From Plasmopara viticola (taxonomy: Eukaryota; Oomycota; Peronosporomycetes; Peronosporales; Peronosporaceae): a stretch of 64,000 nucleotides of DNA. Under the pieces are notes generated by a model. That model had not been told where the DNA came from. It saw only the letters and a list, made by a program, of their open reading frames with translations, and did not search any database. Location of the stretch: the NCBI GenBank assembly GCA_001695595.3, contig MBPM02000046.1, forward strand, positions 496,001 to 560,000. The letters are read 5' to 3'. Below are positions 55,571-64,000 of the stretch, piece after piece (position 1 is the stretch's first letter; each line of letters starts with the position of its first letter). The translations under genes and the position numbers were made by a program.

Positions 55571-57443
55571 CTAGTTTATATGGTGGCGATCGATATTCAG
55601 TAAAAGCTGAATCACCCGAAAAGCTCGTTGAATAGCAGACCTTTTACTTTCGTACTCATCAACGCGCAACAGTTCGCTTTCTGCGTTTAGTAAAGTGGTC
55701 AATAGAACCATGTACTTGGTATTCCGAAAGTCGTAGTAGCGTGCGTAAAACTTGGTCGCACCCACATCTCGTACGCTTCGAGCGAACTTTTCTTGGACTA
55801 AACGGACACGCGCCAATCTTGCAAAATAAGAATCATCCGTTGAATTTTCGAGCAAAAGCACATTTAATTGAATAAATGAATTTGTTAAATGAGCTATAGC
55901 AACACTCAGCAGCTCGTGACTAGACGAAGCCAGCCTTTCTGCCTCTAGCTTGACTGCTGCAGCACAGGCGCACCAAAAGCTTCCATTCCCCGGAAGCACG
56001 AACTTTGAGCGCAATGTATTGCGTAAACGATTTATCATTGTTAAAGTCTCGGTTTGTAGCTCTAGAGCCAAAGATTTAGTCGGCCCTTGTACAAGAATGG
56101 ACGCATGCATTTTGCTCATGGTATCTTGACTCAAGACTTGTACGTACAAAGTTGTCACCTCATCATTCTTTTCGTCATATACTTTACTCACAGAGACTTC
56201 ATGAATTTTCACCTCGAGACACTCGTGACCGATGGCATGAGGTACCAATTCTTTCCACGCTTCCACAACTTGAGCTCCACTCAGCTCGGCGAGCTGACGC
56301 AATGTGCCGTAGGATGCCACAGGGATACAAAGTGAAGAATTGGGACATGCTACAAATGCATCAATTGTTCGTGTACTAATTTCACCATGAACAAAAATGA
56401 CCTGAATCGAACGGTCTAAAGGAAACGTGATAGCATCCAAGTTCCCCGCAAGAATGACAACGCCTTTGTCTATTGTGAGGCTAGAAGTAGACGCCAATCT
56501 GACGCTTAATGCCGTTCGAAGAGAGGTTTCTGCTACTGGCAGTAAAATGCCGTTGAAAGCTCGAGAGCTGGTGGCTGACGTGACGCCTCCAAGCACCACT
56601 TGAGTCGTCACAAGATCCGAGAGTGATTGGACGTCATCACCACAAAATTGACTCGGGTCAAGTATCGAAGCCGCTTTTACGGCTAAATTTGCTGCAATTG
56701 ATCTGCAATTGCTACAAAATGGTGGACATTGTACTTAATCTTCTAAAACGAAAGAGCTTACCTAGTTGAGAGTATACTCCCCACAGCTTCGAGTTGTTGA
56801 GTCCATGGCAGATGATCGAGCGATGGAACAGCTTCAGACAGAGGGACTCGCATGTTTTCAGAAGTCTACAATTCGATCATTCTAAATAGTCATTGCATAT
56901 CTAACGAATGGCCACGTACTTTTAAACAGCATGTCATGACTGTAGATAATGCCCTTTGAATAACATCACTATAGAACCCATCAAAACGAATTATCTTAAG
57001 GTTTGCAATTGCAATCTCACGGGTTTAATCCTTGACGCAGAAGCTCCATCACAGCTTCTGCCAACACGCCGCACAAAGTCACCATCGTTGTGCAGCTCTG
57101 TCATCGCAAGTCCAAGCCATCATTATCACATTGCAAACATAAAGAACTTACGCACGGTGCCAAAGTCTGTCTGCTGTTCATCCAGTGCTTTTTGTAGAAT
57201 AGCGGTGCCTGCGTTCTCACTCTGCAGCACGCTTGCCACAGTGTACGTGTCTGCACTAAATAGCGTCTGACCTAGCTCATCTGTGCAATGCAAAACGCGT
57301 TGAAATTTTGTTTCGATCATACCATGATGCATCTACATACCTGTCACCTGCTTACGCAGCTTATGCGGACCGTACAGTGAACGCACAGCACGCGCCACCC
57401 CAGAGACAGCTTGGAGTAGGATTATGCACCCTTGCGAATTCAT
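55571..57443 (-). CDS. Chaperonin-like protein, BBS (BBS12/BBS10/MKKS) type
   Basis: Multi-exon minus-strand gene. Exon 1 is 57341-57443 (MNSQGCIILLQAVSGVARAV, then RSLYGPHKLRKQ, the chaperonin N-terminal 'LGPKGMDK' region). Exon 2 is 57156-57280 (DELGQTLFSADTYTVASVLQ). Exon 3 is 57021-57097 (CTTMVTLCGVLAEAVMELLR, matching the chaperonin 'GDGTTT..' helix, then QGLNP). Another exon starts before 56853 and ends near 56761, and the last is 55571-56703 (AASILDP..LSDLVTTQVV, ILVQGPTKSLALELQTET, VLPGNGSFWCACAAAVKLEA). The join between exon 3 and the next is unresolved. The catalytic GDGTT aspartates are missing (FGTSCTT), as in the non-ATPase-like BBS chaperonins that assemble the BBSome for cilium traffic. 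An assignment to divergent CCT is less likely. The gene is head-to-head with the PhyH gene. Confidence 0.72.
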
Positions 57444-57776
57444 TTAAATCCCTGCAATAGATATTGTATTTTTTTACAATATATTCTCGCATATAGGTTT
57501 TGATCCTTGGAAAAAGACCCTTTAGATCGTATAGTTTTGCTAGCTCGTAATTCTACAGCGCTAGGTGACCCTCGTCGCCCAATGCACTTGATAAGTGCCG
57601 TTTCTATTGTCATCGATTCGCTCAAGGCTAAGTAAGGATTTGAGTCATGGATGATGGTATCTTCTTGACACTCATATGCTGGTTTGGATTTCATATATCT
57701 AGCAGCATTTAATTTACTTTGAAAAAAGGTTATTATAAAGGGTTTGGTAATTTAGCATTCGATTACACGTCCCAAA

Positions 57777-58679
57777 ATGCCAGGGTTGACTCCCGACCAG
57801 CTTGATGCTTTCTATCGCGACGGCTTTCTCGTCATCCCCGGGGCGTTGTCCGCCTCTTTATGCGATGAACTGTGCGCAAGAGCACGTGAGCACGTGGCTC
57901 AGTGTGACGTTCGCAAGCATCGTTCCATATTCACAACCAATGAGCAGACGCGTCGGATGAACGACCAATACTTTCTTGAATCAGGCGACAAGATTTGCTA
58001 CTTTTTTGAAGAACGTGCTTTTACCGAGGACCAAAAGACGCTGGCAGTGCCACTGAACGTAGCTATCAACAAGATTGGTCACAACCTGCACAATCTTGAC
58101 CCAGTGTTCGAAAAGGTCAGCTACGACGCTACGGTGCAGGACATTGTCAAGTCTCTAAAGTATGTGCGGCCGATGGTGGTACAGTCCATGTACATTTTTA
58201 AGCAACCGAGTATTGGAGGAGAAGTGAAACCTCATCAGGATGGCAGCTATTTGTTTACTGAGCCTCAATCTGTCGTGGGGTTTTGGTGGGCTTTAGAGGA
58301 CTGTACCCTTGAGAACGGTTGTTTGCATGGTGTGCCAGGCTCGCACTTGACTGTGCCAGTGCGTCAGCGATTGAGACGTACCACAAAGGAGCAACAGGAG
58401 AAAAATGGACGGATGTTGCTTGAAAATGTACCCGAGGTGGTGGAGCCTTTTGATGTTACCAAGAGCCAGCCATTACTTACCAAGAAAGGAGATCTTGTGC
58501 TCTTGCACAGCTCTTTTGTGCACTATAGTGAGGCAAACAAGTCGCCCCATTCGCGCCACGCATATTCGATTCACGTGGTGGAGAGTCACAATGTGGCATA
58601 TCCTAAAGACAATTGGCTGCAAACCACCGAGAACACGCCTTTTTTAAACCGATGTACAATATGGCTGAGTAATTATTAA
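57777..58679 (+). CDS. Phytanoyl-CoA dioxygenase (PhyH/PHYHD1-like) family protein
   Basis: Single exon, 300 residues, starting MPGLTPDQLDAFYRDGFLVI, the usual PhyH opening. The jelly-roll core keeps the iron-binding facial triad: H-x-D in VKPHQDGSYL (~156-158) and the distal His in the VHYSEANKS..RHAYSIH segment (~242-255), with the Arg there as the 2-oxoglutarate anchor. GFWWALEDCTLENGCLHGVP and PGSH are also standard. Human PHYHD1 is the nearest match in layout and length (291 residues); it is a non-heme Fe(II)/2-oxoglutarate oxygenase of unsettled substrate. No PTS2 or clear PTS1 targeting signal is seen, so it is probably cytosolic. It is followed 175 bp later by the MAPEG gene on the same strand. 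Confidence 0.93.
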   Translation: MPGLTPDQLDAFYRDGFLVIPGALSASLCDELCARAREHVAQCDVRKHRSIFTTNEQTRRMNDQYFLESGDKICYFFEERAFTEDQKTLAVPLNVAINKIGHNLHNLDPVFEKVSYDATVQDIVKSLKYVRPMVVQSMYIFKQPSIGGEVKPHQDGSYLFTEPQSVVGFWWALEDCTLENGCLHGVPGSHLTVPVRQRLRRTTKEQQEKNGRMLLENVPEVVEPFDVTKSQPLLTKKGDLVLLHSSFVHYSEANKSPHSRHAYSIHVVESHNVAYPKDNWLQTTENTPFLNRCTIWLSNY

Positions 58680-58854
58680 GTTAAAGAGAAATCCTTTTCA
58701 TCCTGACTTGGGTAGTTTCGCACCCATGTTGGTTGCAGGTCTCATCGTACTACAGTTATCGCTAAGCTCTCTTCGTAAAACTGCCTCAAGTTGGACCGTC
58801 CCACGTTCCAATGTCATCAGGCGAATCATAAACTTTCCCATTCTCACAATTGCA

Positions 58855-59307
58855 ATGGTGGACGGAAGCGTCAAGGTTTACGTGGCGTGCACTTCCGTGT
58901 TGTATGTGATTTTTTTGGCCGCTACGACAATTCAAGGCGCGAAGAAGTTTGCCTCGGGAGGCCGTCCACCCGAAGATACAAAGTTTTCGTCCACTTAGCA
59001 CAAACAGACGTTTGGGCTTGACAAGATGAGCAGTACTGCGACGTTTGAGGCAGCGCAGCGTTGGGGAAGCATTGTCTTGAATGATTTGGAGTCAATTCCG
59101 TTAGGACTTTTAATTTTTGGTGCAGGGATCATGGCTGGAGCGGACCCAGTCGTCCACTACCGAGCAATGAACGCGTTCACAGTGGCATGCTGTTTGCACA
59201 CATACGCTTATGCGACTGCGATGCAGCCATTGCGCTCACTGAGTCACGATGTGAGTGTGGCAGCTACGTTGGCTGGCCTCGGAAATGCTGTAAGCGCTAT
59301 TCTTTAA
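58855..59307 (+). pseudogene. MAPEG-family (microsomal GST-like) gene with in-frame TAG
   Basis: Frame of 150 codons, the family length, interrupted by one TAG at 58996-58998. Before it: MVDGSVKVYVACTSVLYVIF, a first membrane helix, then KKFASGGRPPEDTK. After it, in the same frame: KQTFGLDKMSSTATFEAAQR, then the MAPEG signature RWGSIVLNDLESIPLG (family: R...N.xE..P), two further helices and AMQPLRSLSHDV. No GT..AG intron restores the frame around the stop. MAPEG proteins are trimeric membrane glutathione transferases or peroxidases in the ER. The allele may be a recent pseudogene, a read error or a readthrough gene. The second part alone (ATG 59026, 93 residues) would lack the first helix. 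Confidence 0.82.
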
Positions 59308-59640
59308 ACTTATGAACATTAATTTCTTTTTTCTTTGAAGAAATTATAAGAAAAGTGAGTTTTTATTGAGCTCTTATTATAGATGATCTTTATATATGTG
59401 AGTAGATTACCGAACGAATATCATACTTTTTAAACGCGATACAGCACCGCGATCGTTCTTTGCCCTAGCATAGTCAGTAATGAGACATGCTGCTTACCTC
59501 TGCTTCTATATAGCGCCACTGATCTATGCTAAAAAGATGACAAGGACAATATGCATCCGACAAGTTGCATGTAAAAAGTAGAAGCTGCGGTCTTTGTTTC
59601 GTGAACAATGTGCTTCTAAGTACTTTACTTTCGCACTCAC
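59308..59640. other. Intergenic, no gene seen
   Basis: Ordinary AT-rich intergenic sequence downstream of the MAPEG frame. Confidence 0.4.
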
Positions 59641-60024
59641 TCAGTGGTCATATTCGTTGGTAGTGTTAGACTCGTATAAAGGCTTCTGCATCAGATGAGA
59701 TAACGCTGCAAACCGTTGACGACACGAAATCTGTTTTTGCTTGGACGTACAAAAACAAGTACACTGAGGTCGATGAATCAGATGTCTGTTAACCTTTAAA
59801 GGCGGTAGCTCATTCAGTCTTAGCGTTACGATATGCTTGCGTCGCACCCATCCTGCATTTTTCCAACTTGGGGCTGCTGTGTGGTCGATATCGTTCCATT
59901 CCATACACAAAGACAGCTCTTTCGTCTTACTTGGATTTCCGTTCTGTAAATAGATTTGAGAAGATGGGTTTGCCATCAGGTAGTAAAGACAACGAATAGT
60001 CCCCTTATCAGAGCGGCTGCTCAT
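59641..60024 (-). CDS. Hypothetical 127-residue protein
   Basis: ATG-started minus frame beginning MSSRSDKGTIRCLYYLMANP, with WKNAGWVRRKHIVTLRLNEL in the middle and several cysteines and histidines near the end (HRPQCTCFCTSKQKQISC). There is no known domain. A further minus frame at 60095-60301 could be an earlier exon. Coding character is moderate. Confidence 0.35.
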   Translation of the reverse strand: MSSRSDKGTIRCLYYLMANPSSQIYLQNGNPSKTKELSLCMEWNDIDHTAAPSWKNAGWVRRKHIVTLRLNELPPLKVNRHLIHRPQCTCFCTSKQKQISCRQRFAALSHLMQKPLYESNTTNEYDH

Positions 60025-60301
60025 ATCTGTCGCATGGACGTCTTGTCGTGTGGATCATGGGCGGCATTGGACCCTCGCGACGAGTACATATAATCTAACG
60101 ACCTTGCGTTATCAAGAATATACTACCGGCATTACATGTTAACGAAAGCTTTGCAAACATGCATAGCCTATACCAGAATTTCAATCTGCCTCTTTTCCTT
60201 CGCATCTCGTCGCTCTCATGTGGTCGATACCCGTCCGAGAATCCACCCTTAAAACCATGCAAGCAAGACAAGTTGACTCGTTGAAAGCCAAAGCTAAACA
60301 A

Positions 60302-62810
60302 GACGAGATTGAATCTCAGACCGCACTATATTTCTCCATCGAAAAAGCAAAGCAACTGATTTGAATGAGTAAACCAACTTAAAAGTACAATATATTCTTC
60401 TTATTACTAAAGCAGTACGATGTACCGATCGAAAGTATGCCACGTGCTATGAACTTTTCGCTTGTGCTTGTTCGGGTGAAGCTTATTAACAAATGAGTAT
60501 TCAGAGGTCCAGATGCACACGAAACCCGTCTTGTGTATTAAACCAAAGAAGCGAGACTCCAGTAGCACTTTGCCTTAGCTCGAGCAATGACTCGGTCAAC
60601 TTTTCTCTTGAAGTATGGTAAGTAGCGATCAAACGGCCGTTTTGCAGTGAAGTTGACGCTGCTCCTTGCGTTTTGAGGTAAAATCTGTTTGAATTTTCGG
60701 CAAGGCTGAGGCAGTCAGGTACGAAACACTCAATTTAAGTCTTGCTCGTACCAAATTGCTATTTACGTTTTATGAACAGATTATTCCGATGAATTGTGAC
60801 TAACTTTGCTTTGTAATGTAAACGAACCGCAAGTGGTTTGCTGAGATTATACGAGTTGCACGGGCATTGCCACCAGCCAGTGATCGCACGCTAGAATGAC
60901 GAACTATGTATTAAATACCGCGGCATTCCACATACATCAATCACGTTCATAAAAAACAATAGCACGTCACCGTATGTCATATTACTAGTGTGACATCGCC
61001 CGTCTCAATGTTGTACTTACACGCCTGCATGTAGATATTGTCGTTCTTGTTGAGCGCGAGGAATCATGGAGATGGACTTGTCGTCACTTGGTTCGCTCAC
61101 TGCTCGACAATCTTTGACGTCGAAGGGTGCTAGCATTTGCAAAGGTTAATCACCACGGATATACTTGCAAGATAAATATCTTATGAGATCAACTTTGTAT
61201 CATTTCTTTGACCTCACGTGTCAAAATCCTTGGGAAGTAGGGTGGTTCAGAAGTTCGAAAGGCAGCAAAGCATGTGCGCCTGGACCTCTGGTACTATTTT
61301 TTGGATGAGCTTTACCCGAACTAAAAGTCCAACCATACGTGGCATACTTTTGTTAGCAGCGATCAATAACATAGATGGAATTGTTTCTTGCAAGAGTTGA
61401 ATCTCAGACCGCAATATTTTTCTCCATGAAAGTCAAAACACCTATTTGGATGTGAAAGCCGACTTAGGAGAATAGTGTAGTAGTCTTGTTACTTAATTTG
61501 TAACTGGACATGCATTTCCATTAACCTCTAACCCCATTGCAGAATATAGGCTTCAGACGATACCTGTGTAGATTGGCGGTTTGTCGGCTGAAGGCATCTC
61601 TGATCTTGTTGTACTTCTTCATAAATATGCCCACTGGTAAATGAAATTGTTATTTTTCGGCTTTGGTACAGCAGCATTTCTCTCAAATCCTTTGGCTATC
61701 AAAGAGTTAACATGTCTCGCTGGCATGCCAAATTGTCAATTTTCGCGATTGGCTTGCAAGTAACACGCCCTCTCTTCAGCTGCGGCAATTTTCACTCGGA
61801 GTTAACTTCGAAGGCGCAAGAGCCTCGACTGACGCTCACGGTACGTGACTGTTCGTGCTGGTCATAGACTGTCACCAAACCACTTGCAGCTCGTGAGCAA
61901 AGTAAGCTGCCCTTTAGACTTGAAAAGCAAATCGTTATTATTTTAGCATGACTTATTAGCATGACTAATATATAAACAAATTGCGTTTAAGTCTTCGTTA
62001 AGCATGTCTAATATAATTACAAATTGCTTATAGTCAGCTAACTTTAAAGCTAACGCACTTAAGTATGACATTCTCGTTTAAAACTCGTTTAAAACGGGCA
62101 TATCATACTTGAGTGCGCTAGCCTTTTCTCGTATACACAAGGAGCAGCGTTGACTTCACTGCAAAACGGCCTTTTGATTGAACCCACCATACTTAGCAAG
62201 CTTGACTGATTTATTGCTCGAGCTGGGATAGATTGCTATTAATGTCTCGCTTCGTTGCTCGACACAATGAACGGGCTTCATGTGCGTTTGAATTTATGGA
62301 CGCCAATTTCTCAATAAGTGCTACTTGAACAAGCACTAGCGAGAAATACAATGAATGCATGCTATACTTTCGTTGGCAGCGACCAATAATACCAAGAAGG
62401 TATGGTGCATTTTATTAGACTTTAATTGTTTCTTAGAAGAATTTAGTCTTGAAATAAAGGACCAAAGTATTCAAGTGACTAAAATCGACCGTCGAAGCCA
62501 TCGCTGATTTGTGTCAATTCTTCATGAGTCCACAAGCCCACAAACAAACAAATTACATGGCGTTTTCGTCTTTGATATAGCATCAATTCTCTTGGATCCT
62601 CTCACTTTCAGAGCTTTGTTATTCTTGTTCGCGCTTCAAGAAGCAAAGACTCGATTTCGTGATTGGTTACTTTTGAACCCATCAATTACACTGGGCGAAG
62701 CCACCCTTTCTTCAGCTGCAGCAAATTCCTCTTGGAATTAACTTCGAAGACGCTAAGAGCCTTGACTGGCGTCCACAGTACCGTGACTATAGGCCAGGAA
62801 TGTGGCTAGA
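60302..62810. repeat. Cluster of diverged direct and inverted repeats
   Basis: At least three related blocks. Block B (about 61200-61860) and block C (about 62135-62790) share, in the same orientation, CTTCAGCTGC..AACTTCGAAG.CGC.AGAGCC (61775 and 62711) and TACTTT.GTT.GCAGCGA.CAATAA (61345 and 62362). Block A (about 60480-60680) matches the start of block C in inverted orientation (CAAGGAGCAGCGT and CTTCACTGCAAAACGGCC). TGAATCTCAGACCGCA occurs at 60310 and again at 61397. There is no gene inside. Looks like several old copies of one unknown element, or one element with rearranged ends. Confidence 0.6.
62046..62125. repeat. Imperfect ~33-bp inverted repeat (hairpin)
   Basis: Arms 62046-62079 (AAAGCTAACGCACTTAAGTA..) and 62092-62125 (..ATACTTGAGTGCGCTAGCC) pair at roughly 26 of 32 positions around a ~12-nt loop. 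It lies between repeat blocks B and C and may be the fused ends of two element copies. Confidence 0.65.
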
Positions 62811-63421
62811 ATAAGCATGGAACCGCACGATCGACGCGTGCTTCACCACTTGCAGTGCAAAAAGAACCGTGAGCTCATGGTCGTGCTAAGCCTGCAGAAA
62901 CCGTATTTACTGAAATAGTATGCAAACTAAGATGGGTTACGAGTGCATGAGGGAGACAATTTGATTTACTCGATGTACGCTGCAAGTTTACTTTGACAAA
63001 GGATGCGAAAGTATCAGAAAATGAAATAACTAGTAGGCTATCTATATTGCAAGCATTCGTACACGTGTGATGGGGGAGAGCTGGTGGACCAGCAAGCTAG
63101 ATTTGTCGGGGATGCTACGGTACACACCTGATAACGAAAACTCTTGTAGGACCTAGATGGGGGCGTATCATCAAGGTTTTATGCCGTAATTATTTGTCCA
63201 AAATATCTATCAGTGCGATTTATTGTCATTCTATACTACTGCGCCTTTTCCAGCACGCCAGTTTTTCAAAGTACGCCTCTAAATTTCGTCTTGATTAGCA
63301 GTTGTCGGATGAACCATACACATGTGGTCCACACGACAAGCCGGCAACCGCACTTTTGATGGAGTATTTTTTTGTAATTCTTGCTGGTAACGAATGCACC
63401 ACTATTGATTTGGACCGCTTG
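62811..63421. other. No gene seen
   Basis: Intergenic sequence between the repeat cluster and the copia LTR; short frames only. Confidence 0.4.
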
Positions 63422-63676
63422 TGTGGTTGAAAGCAAATTGTGAAGTGAATATATATTGGTCCTTAGTTCGCAAACTGCTTGCTACCTCTAAGCCACTCAT
63501 TCCAGATACTAGAAATATACCGGCCACCTGGTTTATCTAGACCAATGAAAAGCTTTCAAACCTCCTTAAGGCTTCTAGAAGCTTTTGGAAGCTTCTCCTG
63601 TGACGTCACACCGTGACGTCATGACTATATGGAAGTATACGTAATCATACAAGCATTAGGTGGTGTAGTACCAACA
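63422..63676 (-). repeat. 3' LTR of a Ty1/copia retrotransposon
   Basis: Lies directly downstream of the copia RNase H stop codon (minus strand). On that strand it begins TGTTGGTACTACACC and ends CTTTCAACCACA, so it has the TG..CA ends. A purine-rich GAGTGGAAG polypurine tract precedes it. 255 bp. U3 contains two CRE palindromes, a heat-shock element, a CATTGG (CCAAT-type) box and a GGTATATTT box in the order expected for a promoter. The left boundary is inferred, since the partner LTR is outside the window. Confidence 0.65.
63573..63621 (-). promoter_or_regulatory. Heat-shock element plus two CRE palindromes in the copia LTR
   Basis: TTC (63573), GAA (63578), TTT (63583), GAA (63588) and TTC (63593) alternate at exact 5-bp steps, four of the five units exact. 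TGACGTCA, the full CREB/ATF bZIP palindrome, occurs at 63601-63608 and again at 63614-63621. Confidence 0.7.
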
Positions 63677-63689
63677 CTTCCACTCACCG

Positions 63690-64000
63690 CTAATGCTGGT
63701 TGCGCCTTGGTTTGATGCCACTTCCGTATAGCAAGTATATGAGTCGCTTTGTCCCTAGTCCCTTAGTCAACATGTCCGCAAGCTGGCCCTCCGTCGATAC
63801 GTATTCCACCACGATGATGTCTCGGGCCACGTTATCCCGGACGAAGTGGTGACGAATGTCGACGTGCTTGGTCCTAGCATTGTAGCCCGCATTATTGGCA
63901 AGTCCGATCGCACCTTGATTGTCTTCCCAGACCAACGTAGCTCCCACTTACTCATGACCAAGATCCTTGAGCATCGCACGGACTCAAAGCACTTCTTGTG
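63690..64000 (-). pseudogene. Ty1/copia pol C-terminus (RNase H), cut by window edge
   Basis: The minus strand reads VRAMLKDLGHE, then LVWEDNQGAIGLANN with the RNase H catalytic region, ARTKHVDIRHHFVRD, and EYVSTEGQLADMLTKGLG to the stop at 63690. This is the classical copia end. In-frame stops at 63948-63950 (TAA) and just upstream near 63982 (TGA) break it, so the copy is dead or non-autonomous. The remainder of pol lies beyond the right edge. Confidence 0.88.

Noticed and set aside
34179..58998. Idea that TAG is reassigned to an amino acid in this genome, given two in-frame TAGs
   Set aside because: TIM22 and the M28 peptidase both end in TAG at the expected protein end, and the first internal TAG lies in a predicted intron.
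1..64000. RxLR or Crinkler effector genes
   Set aside because: No frame shows a signal peptide followed by RxLR/EER, or an LxLFLAK motif; the 26161 micro-ORF has a hydrophobic helix but nothing after it.

Overview
The window looks like nuclear DNA of an oomycete, most likely a Peronosporales (Phytophthora or downy mildew type) genome. This is inferred from intron-poor genes with short introns (58-84 bp, GT..AG, one with a textbook CTAAC branch site), a secreted pectin-acetylesterase/Notum-type hydrolase, and a dense mix of Ty3/gypsy, Ty1/copia, LINE, hAT and Polinton-like debris. A chaperonin-like Bardet-Biedl (BBS) type gene would fit a lineage that still makes flagellate zoospores. No bacterial-type operons or CRISPR arrays are present.

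Layout. 1-7 kb is repeat debris: a broken gypsy gag-pol running off the left edge, a decayed fragment of the 3' end of 28S rRNA, a decayed copia RNase H and other transposase scraps. 7-11.9 kb shows nothing firm. 11.9-13.4 kb is a GC-rich amino-acid transporter. 13.6-23.9 kb is a nest of mobile elements: an internally deleted LINE, three short composite derivatives of it, and a 3.1 kb hAT transposon inserted in a short-chain dehydrogenase gene. All of these have perfect target-site duplications, and one short derivative sits inside the hAT. The pectin-acetylesterase/Notum gene lies at 15.0-16.4 kb. 23.9-31 kb is a gene desert with one perfect hairpin.

31.0-39.4 kb is a co-directional gene block: a TPR/Sel1/MYND protein, TIM22, and a glutamate carboxypeptidase II-like M28 peptidase. 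40.3-41.9 kb holds two converging broken reading frames; the minus-strand one resembles Polinton/Maverick DNA polymerase B. 43.0-47.5 kb holds a VPS9-domain protein, EMC5 and a serine-rich unknown. A long-TIR MITE fills the shared VPS9/EMC5 promoter. 47.5-55.5 kb is mostly decayed sequence. 55.6-59.3 kb holds a multi-exon BBS/CCT-type chaperonin-like gene, a phytanoyl-CoA dioxygenase-like gene and a MAPEG-family gene with an in-frame TAG. 60.3-62.8 kb is a cluster of diverged repeats. The right edge is the 3' end of a copia element whose LTR carries a strikingly regular heat-shock element and two CRE palindromes.

The housekeeping genes cover membrane biogenesis (TIM22, EMC5), endosomal Rab5 activation (VPS9), cilium or flagellum assembly (BBS-like) and lipid or redox metabolism (PhyH, MAPEG). 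They are not an operon; they are islands between waves of transposon insertion. The best candidates for new biology are the fresh-looking nested insertions in 17.6-20.8 kb, the LINE-derived composite family, the MITE-captured EMC5 promoter and the stress-element LTR.
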